From Pseudomonadota bacterium (GTDB lineage: Bacteria > Pseudomonadota > Alphaproteobacteria > Caulobacterales > Aquidulcibacteraceae): DNA of 19,217 nucleotides. The notes under the pieces are model-generated. The model did no database searches, was not told the DNA's origin, and saw only the letters and a program-made list of their open reading frames with translations. Numbering within the stretch: the first letter of the stretch is position 1; every line of letters begins with the position of its first letter. Location of the stretch: the NCBI GenBank assembly GCA_023410295.1, contig JAEYPY010000153.1, positions 1 through 19,217 of the forward strand. Direction: 5' to 3'. Below, in pieces: positions 13,934 through 19,217 of the stretch. Both the position numbers and the translations under genes were made by a program.

Positions 13934-15345
13934 TGTTGGGACAGCACGCGCGCCCCCAACTCCGCCCCGCGAAGGGCCAGGGAATCGCTTTGGCGTTGCT
14001 CTCGCTCTGCCTCATCGCTTGTGCGCCTTTGGCGCCTGCGCCTGCGCTCGCGCAACAGCAGCGCGCGGAGTCAGCGGCGTCGAGGCATGGGGTGCCGGTG
14101 ACGCGGATTGTTTCGCCGGGCGGGATCGAGGCGTGGCTGGTTTCGGACTCGACCGTGCCGATGATCGTGATGCGCGCCTATTGGCGCGGCGGGTCGGCGA
14201 TCGAACCGGAAGCGCAGGCCGGCGTCACCAGCGTGATGACCGACATGCTGACCCAAGGCGCAGGTTCGCTCGATGCGAACGCGTTCAAGGAACGACTGCA
14301 AGAGCTCAACATGATGCTCGGCTTTAGCGCCGGGTGGGACGGCGTCGGCATGAGCTTGACGACGCTCAGCGCCAACCGCGACGCAGCGTTGGAGATGGCG
14401 CGTCTGGCGCTGAACGAGCCGCGCTTCGACGCGGCGCCCTTGGAGCGGATCAAGCGCCAGATGCTGGTCGGCATCCGCACGCGCGACACCAATCCGAGCT
14501 ATCTCGCCAATCTGGCGCTCGATCAGGCGCTTTATCCCGATCATCCGTACGCGCGGCGCACCTCGCGCGAGAGCGTGGCGGCCATCAATGCGGCGGCGCT
14601 GCGTGAACGGCGGGCGGCGCTGTTCAATCGCGCCACGCTGCAGATCACGATCGTCGGCGATATCGATGCTGATACGGCGGGGCGGGCGATCGATCATGTA
14701 TTTGGGCCTTTGCCGCAAGGTGCGGCGCCGCTGGAGCCGGCGGACGCGAACGTCGCCGCGCCGACGCCGCTGATCGTGCGCGAGCTGCCGCAGCCGCAGA
14801 GTTTGCTGCTGTTCGCGGGGCCGGGGATTCAGGATGAGGATCCCGATTGGATTCCGCTCGCGGTGGCGAACTATATCCTCGGCGGCGGCGGGTTTTCATC
14901 GCGACTCATGGATCAGGTGCGCGAGCAGCGCGGGCTGGTTTACGGCATCGGCACGGGGCCCTCGGTGCGCGAGCACGTGGCGATGATCCGCGGCTCGGCG
15001 CAGACCGAGAACGGCAATGTCGCTGAAGCGATCGAGGTGATCCGCGCCGAGATGGCGCGTATCCACAGCGAAGGCGTGACCGAGGCCGAGCTACGCGATG
15101 CGATCACCTATCTCACCGGTTCGTTCGCGCTCGACCTCGACAGCAATGCCAAGATCGCCAGCGTCGTGCACGGCTACCAGGCGGCGGGACGCGAGATCGA
15201 TTACGTGAACCGGCGCAACGATCTCATCCGCGCGGTGACGCGCGAGGACGTGAACCGGGTGGCACGGCGGCTGTTCGACCCCGCGTCGTTCACATTCGTG
15301 GTGGTGGGCCAGCCCGAAGGGCTGGAGGGAAGCGCCGCCAACTGA
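13933..15345 (+). CDS. M16-family protein lacking the zinc motif (partner subunit)
   Basis: A 470-aa M16-fold protein. Where the zinc helix should be it reads AGVTSVMTDMLTQGAG, with no HxxEH, so it cannot be a zinc peptidase by itself. The C-terminal domain keeps the substrate-handling motif SSRLMDQVREQRGLVYGIG, including the RxxxGL-Y pattern of partner subunits. The ATG overlaps the previous TGA by one base (TGATG) with GGAGGG (13918-13923) 9 bases upstream; a GTG at 13930 is possible. The export signal is ambiguous: LIAC (Cys30) is a good lipobox, but ALA|Q at 40 is a possible type I site. If acylated it would be another LspA substrate. The length and pairing match the active/inactive heterodimeric M16B enzymes known from sphingomonads. 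Confidence 0.92.
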   Translation: MLGQHARPQLRPAKGQGIALALLSLCLIACAPLAPAPALAQQQRAESAASRHGVPVTRIVSPGGIEAWLVSDSTVPMIVMRAYWRGGSAIEPEAQAGVTSVMTDMLTQGAGSLDANAFKERLQELNMMLGFSAGWDGVGMSLTTLSANRDAALEMARLALNEPRFDAAPLERIKRQMLVGIRTRDTNPSYLANLALDQALYPDHPYARRTSRESVAAINAAALRERRAALFNRATLQITIVGDIDADTAGRAIDHVFGPLPQGAAPLEPADANVAAPTPLIVRELPQPQSLLLFAGPGIQDEDPDWIPLAVANYILGGGGFSSRLMDQVREQRGLVYGIGTGPSVREHVAMIRGSAQTENGNVAEAIEVIRAEMARIHSEGVTEAELRDAITYLTGSFALDLDSNAKIASVVHGYQAAGREIDYVNRRNDLIRAVTREDVNRVARRLFDPASFTFVVVGQPEGLEGSAAN

Positions 15346-15348
15346 TCA

Positions 15349-15398
15349 CCCACCCTTTCCCGGGCTCGATGCTTCGCATCGCCCCGGGAAAAGGTGGG
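15349..15398. repeat. Long hairpin after the M16 operon
   Basis: Three paired blocks: CCCACC (15349-15354) with GGTGGG (15393-15398), TTTCCCGGG (15356-15364) with CCCGGGAAA (15383-15391), and CGATGC (15367-15372) with GCATCG (15376-15381) around loop TTC. Small mismatches separate them. It has no T run, so it may be a REP-like element serving as a transcript 3' end. The rest of the 120-bp gap to the next gene holds only a weak promoter candidate (GTGATG, 16 bases, TATGGT). Confidence 0.75.
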
Positions 15399-15465
15399 AG
15401 CTGACGGCGCGTGATGGTGACGTACACCTCTGTATGGTGCTAACTCGCCGGCAGAGGAACGCGTC

Positions 15466-16653
15466 ATGACCGATCAATTGGAAGCATTCCGCGCCGAGAC
15501 ACGGGCTTGGCTGGAAGAGAATTGTCCCGCTTCGATGCGCACGCCGATGGCGGGCGAAGATGACTTCGTCTGGGGCGGGCAGAATTACGAATTCAAGCAC
15601 CCGGACCAGAAGCTCTGGCTCGAGCGCATGGGCGCCAAGGGCTGGACCGCGCCGATGTGGCCGGCGGCGTACGGCGGCGGTGGTTTGAGCGCTGATGAAA
15701 ACCGCGTGCTGCAGCAGGAGCTGAAGCGCATCAATGCGCGGCCGGCGCTGTTTTCGTTCGGCATCTGGATGCTGGGGCCGGTGCTGCTCGAATACGCCAA
15801 CGAAGAGCAGAAGAAAGAGCACCTGCCGAAGATCGTGCGCGGCGAAATCCGCTGGTGTCAGGGCTATTCGGAGCCGGGCGCGGGTTCAGACCTCGCGGGG
15901 CTGCAGACCAAGTGCGAGGATAAGGGCGATCACTGGCTGATCAACGGCCAGAAGGTTTGGACCTCGTACGCGAACTACGCCGATTGGTGCTTCTGCCTGG
16001 TGCGCACCGATACGAGCGTGAAGCACGAGGGCATTTCATTCGTGCTGATCGACATGACGACGCCCGGCGTCGAGACACGGCCGATCAAGCTGATCTCGGG
16101 CTCGTCGCCCTTCTGCGAAACCTTCTTCACCGACGTGAAGATCCCGAAGGGCAATATGGTCGGGCGCCTCAATGGCGGCTGGGAGATCGCCAAGCGCCTC
16201 CTGCAATACGAGCGCACGAATATTTCCGGCTTCGGTTCGGGCGCGCGCGTCGATGTGGTGGACGTGGCGCGCCAGCATATTGGCTTGGACGACGGCGTGC
16301 TCGCGGATGGCGATTTGCGCGCGCGGATCGCGCAGCACAAGATGACCGAGCGCGCCTATGCGCTGACGACGGCGCGGGCGCAGGAAGAAGCGAAGGCGGG
16401 GCAGAATGTCAGCCACATGGCCTCGATGTTCAAAGTCGCCGGCGCCACGCTGAACCAGGAGCGTTGCGAGCTGATGGTGGAAGCGGCGGGCAACCGCGCC
16501 CTCGGCTGGGCCGGTGAAGGCTTTGCGCCGGATGATCTGGCGCTAACGCGCGGATGGCTGCGCTCGAAGGGCAATTCGATCGAAGGCGGCACGACGGAGA
16601 TCAATCTCAACGTCGTCGCCAAGCGCGTGCTGGGCTTGAGGGACACGCAATGA
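15466..16653 (+). CDS. Acyl-CoA dehydrogenase, first subunit
   Basis: A 395-aa FAD-dependent acyl-CoA dehydrogenase. It has the N-terminal helical domain with GWTAPMWPAAYGGGGLS, the flavin/substrate motif SEPGAGSD (135-142), and the C-terminal IEGGTTEINLNVVAKRVLGL; E373 lies at the position of the catalytic base in the YEGT motif of medium-chain enzymes. AGAGGAA (15453-15459) precedes the ATG by six bases. Its stop overlaps the next gene (ATGA), so the two are coupled. This pattern, large subunit with full motifs followed by a degenerate smaller one, is that of alpha2-beta2 dehydrogenases such as PimC/PimD or FadE28/FadE29. The acyl chain it handles (fatty, dicarboxylic or steroid side chain) cannot be told. 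Confidence 0.93.
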   Translation: MTDQLEAFRAETRAWLEENCPASMRTPMAGEDDFVWGGQNYEFKHPDQKLWLERMGAKGWTAPMWPAAYGGGGLSADENRVLQQELKRINARPALFSFGIWMLGPVLLEYANEEQKKEHLPKIVRGEIRWCQGYSEPGAGSDLAGLQTKCEDKGDHWLINGQKVWTSYANYADWCFCLVRTDTSVKHEGISFVLIDMTTPGVETRPIKLISGSSPFCETFFTDVKIPKGNMVGRLNGGWEIAKRLLQYERTNISGFGSGARVDVVDVARQHIGLDDGVLADGDLRARIAQHKMTERAYALTTARAQEEAKAGQNVSHMASMFKVAGATLNQERCELMVEAAGNRALGWAGEGFAPDDLALTRGWLRSKGNSIEGGTTEINLNVVAKRVLGLRDTQ

Positions 16654-17825
16654 CGTTCACGCTTTCTGATGACGCGCGCATGCTGAAAGAGTCCGCGCGC
16701 GATTTTTTCCGCGAGCAGGCGCCGGTGGCGCGGCTGCGCAAGCAGCGCGATGCAAAGCAGAACGGGCGTGATCCGGAACTGTGGCGCGAGATCGCGGCGT
16801 TGGGCTTCGCCGGCGTGATCGTGCCTGAAGAGTTTGGCGGCGCGGGGCTTGGCTATGTTGCGCTCGGCGCAGTGCTGGAAGAGAGTGGCCGCACACTGGC
16901 TGCGTCGCCCTTGCTCTCGACGGCCTTGATCGGCGCAAGCGCGGTGATGATCGCCGGTTCGCAAGAGCAGAAGGCCGAGTGGCTGCCGAAGATCGCGGCC
17001 GGTGAAGTTATCGTCGCGTTCGCCATCGATGAAGCCGCGCATCATGCGCCGGCCAAGACAGCGCTGCGGGCCGAGAAGAGCGGCGCGGGTTATAAGCTCA
17101 CCGGCAAAAAATCTTACGTGGCCGACGGCCACATCGCGGATTTGCTGGTCGTCGCTGCACGCATGCCGGACGGCGATTTGGCGCCGGTGCTGGTGAAGGC
17201 GGACGCGGCCGGGATTACGCGGCGCGAATTGATCACCGCCGACAGCCGCGGCGCCGCCGACATTACGTTCGACGGCGTCGATATCTTGCCGTGGAGCGCT
17301 AAGGCCGGCGGCGTCGACATTCTGCCGTGGGCGGCGGCGAAAGGCGGGGTCGACATTTTGCCGTGGAAGAGCGGCGCTGAAGTTGTCGACGCCATTCTCG
17401 ATCGCGCCCGGATCGGGCTCGCGGCGGAAATGCTGGGCCAAGCCAGCGAAGCGTTCGAGATCACCAGCGAGTATCTCAAGACACGGCGCCAGTTCGGGCA
17501 GGTGATCGGCGGCTTTCAGGCGCTGCAGCATCGCGCGGCGAAGCTGTTCACCGATCTGGAGCTGACGCGCTCGTGCGTACTGGCCGCGCTCGATGCGGTG
17601 GACCGCGGTTCAAACAATATCGCCGAGTATGCGAGCCTCGCGAAGGCGCGCGCGGGCGAGACGCTGCATTGCGCAACGAATGAGATGGTCCAGCTGCACG
17701 GCGGCATCGGCATGACCGATGAACACGACGCGGGCCTCTACTTGAAGCGCGCGCGGGTCGTGGAGGCGCTCTATGGCGGAGCGAGCTTCCATCGCGACCG
17801 CTACGCGGGATTGTTGGGCTTCTGA
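16650..17825 (+). CDS. Acyl-CoA dehydrogenase, second subunit, with internal tandem repeat
   Basis: A 391-aa protein with the same fold: LGFAGVIVPEEFGGAGLGY near the N-terminus, the FAD-contact region KTRRQFGQVIGGFQALQH and MVQLHGGIGMTDEHDAGLYLKRA at the end. The SEPxAGSD motif is replaced by AIDEAAHHAPAKT and no EGT-type base is seen. It probably contributes structure and flavin contacts to a heteromer with the preceding subunit. The ATG overlaps the previous stop by four bases; an ORF opening at 16554 in this frame is only overlap. At residues 209-244, just after the middle beta domain (FDGVDIL, where family members have FDxVxVP), the segment GVDILPW occurs three times at a 12-residue period, which adds about 24 residues to a loop. 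The operon ends here, followed by a palindromic element. Confidence 0.93.
   Translation: MTFTLSDDARMLKESARDFFREQAPVARLRKQRDAKQNGRDPELWREIAALGFAGVIVPEEFGGAGLGYVALGAVLEESGRTLAASPLLSTALIGASAVMIAGSQEQKAEWLPKIAAGEVIVAFAIDEAAHHAPAKTALRAEKSGAGYKLTGKKSYVADGHIADLLVVAARMPDGDLAPVLVKADAAGITRRELITADSRGAADITFDGVDILPWSAKAGGVDILPWAAAKGGVDILPWKSGAEVVDAILDRARIGLAAEMLGQASEAFEITSEYLKTRRQFGQVIGGFQALQHRAAKLFTDLELTRSCVLAALDAVDRGSNNIAEYASLAKARAGETLHCATNEMVQLHGGIGMTDEHDAGLYLKRARVVEALYGGASFHRDRYAGLLGF
17274..17381 (+). repeat. Three 36-bp in-frame units encoding GVDILPW in the acyl-CoA dehydrogenase
   Basis: Units at 17274-17309, 17310-17345 and 17346-17381 encode GVDILPWSAKAG, GVDILPWAAAKG and GVDILPWKSGAE. Over the seven shared codons the copies differ at two or three positions pairwise and every difference is silent (for example GAT/GAC, ATC/ATT, TTG/CTG), while the five-residue linkers differ in sequence. 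So the motif has been kept while the DNA drifted. Confidence 0.95.
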
Positions 17826-17845
17826 GGGATCGCGCACCTCAGCTT

Positions 17846-17952
17846 CGTCATTCCGGACGCGCGCTCGCGCGCGATCCGGAACCCAGGGGCCACCAGTACG
17901 TCGTCTGCCCCTGGGTTCCGGGTTCTCCGCATCGCGGAGCCCCGGAATGACG
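17846..17952. repeat. 107-bp palindromic intergenic element (REP-like)
   Basis: CGTCATTCCGG (17846-17856) is the inverse of CCGGAATGACG (17942-17952). Inside, CCGGAACCCAGGGGC (17876-17890) pairs with GCCCCTGGGTTCCGG (17907-17921). Two side hairpins lie between: CGCGCG-rich at 17858-17871 and CTCCGC-ATC-GCGGAG at 17925-17939. The whole can fold as a cruciform. Dispersed elements with these CGTCATTCCGG ends are familiar from alphaproteobacterial genomes; no transposase is present. It sits between two convergent genes and could serve as the 3' end of both. Confidence 0.85.
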
Positions 17953-17968
17953 AGGAGTGGTGGACGCA

Positions 17969-18535
17969 CTATTGCCCCGCCGCCTTTCTGAAGAAGAACG
18001 CGGCGAGGCTCCAGCCGATGGCGAAGATGGCCGTGGCGGCGAAGACTTCGGGGGCCATGACGTCGCTCGCGGGATCGGCGATGCCGGCATAGGCGATGAC
18101 GGGGGCGGCTATCGTGGCGATGGCGGCGAGGATCATCACCCAGACCATGTTCGCGGCTTTGCCGCCGGCGACGATCGTACCGGCGATGGCGAGCAGAAGG
18201 ACGCCGAGATAGAGCAGATTGCCCGGGTTGTTCTCGCTGCCGATGATGCCGACAGCGCCGGTGGTCCAGAAGATGATGACGCCCGTGCCGAGCGCGACGA
18301 CTGCGCCGGCCTGGTAGGCGAAGCCGCCGATGCGCGCCGCCAGCTCATAGGTGACGCCCGCGCCGAGCAGGAGGCCGCCGGCGATGATGAAGTCGCTGAG
18401 CGTCCAGTTCACGCCCCAGTCGGTGAATTGCATGGCGAGGAGGGGCGTCAGCAGGACGATGGCCGTGACCGTCGTCCAGGCGGTGGTGAGCCATCGATTA
18501 CCGCCGCGCCATCCGGTGTTCACCTTCTCCGCCAT
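17969..18535 (-). CDS. Six-helix inner-membrane protein of unknown function
   Basis: A 188-aa polytopic membrane protein; I do not recognise its family. Hydrophobic segments lie at about 17-38, 47-66, 73-96, 106-125, 129-150 and 162-182. The short N-terminal tail (MAEKVNTGWRGGNRW) and C-terminal tail (FRKAAGQ) are basic, which places both in the cytoplasm by the positive-inside rule. There are few charged residues in the helices and no transporter or enzyme motif is visible. GGAGG lies six bases before the ATG on the minus strand. It is divergent from the following regulator gene across an 86-bp gap, so common control is possible. Confidence 0.85.
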   Translation of the reverse strand: MAEKVNTGWRGGNRWLTTAWTTVTAIVLLTPLLAMQFTDWGVNWTLSDFIIAGGLLLGAGVTYELAARIGGFAYQAGAVVALGTGVIIFWTTGAVGIIGSENNPGNLLYLGVLLLAIAGTIVAGGKAANMVWVMILAAIATIAAPVIAYAGIADPASDVMAPEVFAATAIFAIGWSLAAFFFRKAAGQ

Positions 18536-18621
18536 TGCTTGCCTCCATGGTTGTTCGCAGCCTAGAGCTTGGCCGCAAGCGCCGTGAACGGCATGAGCAA
18601 GTCATGAGGTTTCGCTGAAAC

Positions 18622-19217
18622 GTGGCGTCCGGCAGCTTTCGCTTCGACCGTTTCGCGCTCGATCCCGACGATCGCCAGCTCCGCCGCGATGATGCGCCGG
18701 TGGAGATCAATGCGCGCTACCTGGATGCGCTGATCCTCTTGGTGCGCGAGCAGGGGCGGCTGGTTTCCAAGGAGCGGTTCCTGGCCGAGGTCTGGCAGGG
18801 CGTGCCGGTGACGGACGAGGCGCTGACGCAATGCATCAAGACGCTGCGCCGCCAGCTCGGGGACGACGCGGCGCGGCCGCGCTTTATCGAAACGGCGCCG
18901 AAATATGGCTATCGCTTCATTGCGCCGGTGGAGTGGATTGATGGCGAGGCGCCGCGCCCGGCGGGGGCTGTCGTTGCGCCGGCGGCGCCGGCGGGGGCGC
19001 CCTTGCCGCGGGCGTTCTGGACGCAGGGCGCGGCGGGGATGCTCGGCGGCGCGGCGGCGGGGGCGATCGGCGGGCTCATTTATAGTTTTGCCGCGGCGGC
19101 TGAACCGGTGACGGGCGCGGCGTCGATGCTGCTGGTGCTGGTGTGCATCACGACTTTGGTGGGGCTCATCGGCGGTGCAGGCGTCGGCTTCGGCATTGCC
19201 GCAGCGGAGTTCGGGCC
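18622..19217 (+). CDS. Winged-helix (OmpR/CadC-type) membrane-linked regulator, cut by window edge
   Basis: A reading frame open to the right edge, 198 codons visible. Residues 5-103 are a Trans_reg_C winged helix: FRFDRFALDPDDRQLRR, a recognition-helix region VTDEALTQCIKTLRRQLGDD, and the C-terminal hairpin PRFIETAPKYGYRFIAPV. There is no receiver domain before it. An Ala/Pro linker (about 108-126) leads to a Gly/Ala-rich hydrophobic segment (about 130-154) and a second (about 162-190). This is the layout of ToxR/CadC-like one-component membrane regulators, some of which continue into periplasmic or TPR domains. The GTG at 18622 is the first start after an in-frame TGA at 18616; GAGG lies 12 bases upstream, so the ribosome site is weak. 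Confidence 0.88.
   Translation, partial: MASGSFRFDRFALDPDDRQLRRDDAPVEINARYLDALILLVREQGRLVSKERFLAEVWQGVPVTDEALTQCIKTLRRQLGDDAARPRFIETAPKYGYRFIAPVEWIDGEAPRPAGAVVAPAAPAGAPLPRAFWTQGAAGMLGGAAAGAIGGLIYSFAAAAEPVTGAASMLLVLVCITTLVGLIGGAGVGFGIAAAEFG

Noticed and set aside
16356..17531. 391-codon minus-strand frame across both acyl-CoA dehydrogenase genes
   Set aside because: Spans the junction of two real, coupled genes on the other strand. It also shows a repeat-like pattern, but only as the mirror of the GVDILPW units.

Overview
This window is GC-rich chromosomal DNA, almost certainly from an alphaproteobacterium and probably from the Caulobacterales/Hyphomonadaceae side of the class. That placement is inference. 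It rests on the order ileS, lspA, DUF3035 lipoprotein, M16 peptidase, M16 peptidase-like protein, on a CIRCE-controlled groESL operon, on short or GTG/TTG starts, and on REP-like palindromes of a type familiar in this group. No rRNA, tRNA, CRISPR array, transposase or phage gene is visible.

Layout. (1) 1-1256: a small acidic protein and a solitary DpnI-type methyl-directed restriction endonuclease, bounded by two copies of an imperfect repeat. (2) 1286-3469, minus strand: groES-groEL with a sigma70-like promoter, a CIRCE operator, and a hairpin of 7-bp units between the genes. (3) 3539-4245, plus strand: an exported DUF2059 protein and a possible 56-codon ORF. (4) 4254-7024, minus strand: an exported RcnB-like protein with a very long Arg/Asp/Asn/Gly-rich disordered region, a TetR-family regulator, and a glutathione peroxidase. 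(5) 7217-15345: ileS, then a minus-strand exported hypothetical gene, then lspA, a DUF3035 lipoprotein and two M16-family proteins, the first catalytically intact and the second lacking the zinc motif. (6) 15466-17825: a translationally coupled pair of acyl-CoA dehydrogenase subunits, the second carrying a 12-residue tandem repeat. (7) 17846-19217: a palindromic intergenic element, a six-helix membrane protein (minus) and the start of a winged-helix, membrane-linked regulator that runs off the right edge.

How the genes may work together. LspA matures lipoproteins; the next gene is a lipoprotein, and the second M16 protein also has a possible lipobox, so region 5 looks like a small envelope-biogenesis and proteolysis cluster. 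The DpnI enzyme would attack incoming GATC-methylated DNA in a host that does not methylate GATC. The groESL and Gpx genes are stress housekeeping.

The points most worth a second look are the silent-substitution-only heptapeptide repeat in the second acyl-CoA dehydrogenase, the repeat-bounded dpnI cassette, two unrelated intergenic hairpins both built from 7-bp units, and the 11-bp-spaced TTCA boxes upstream of the RcnB-like gene.
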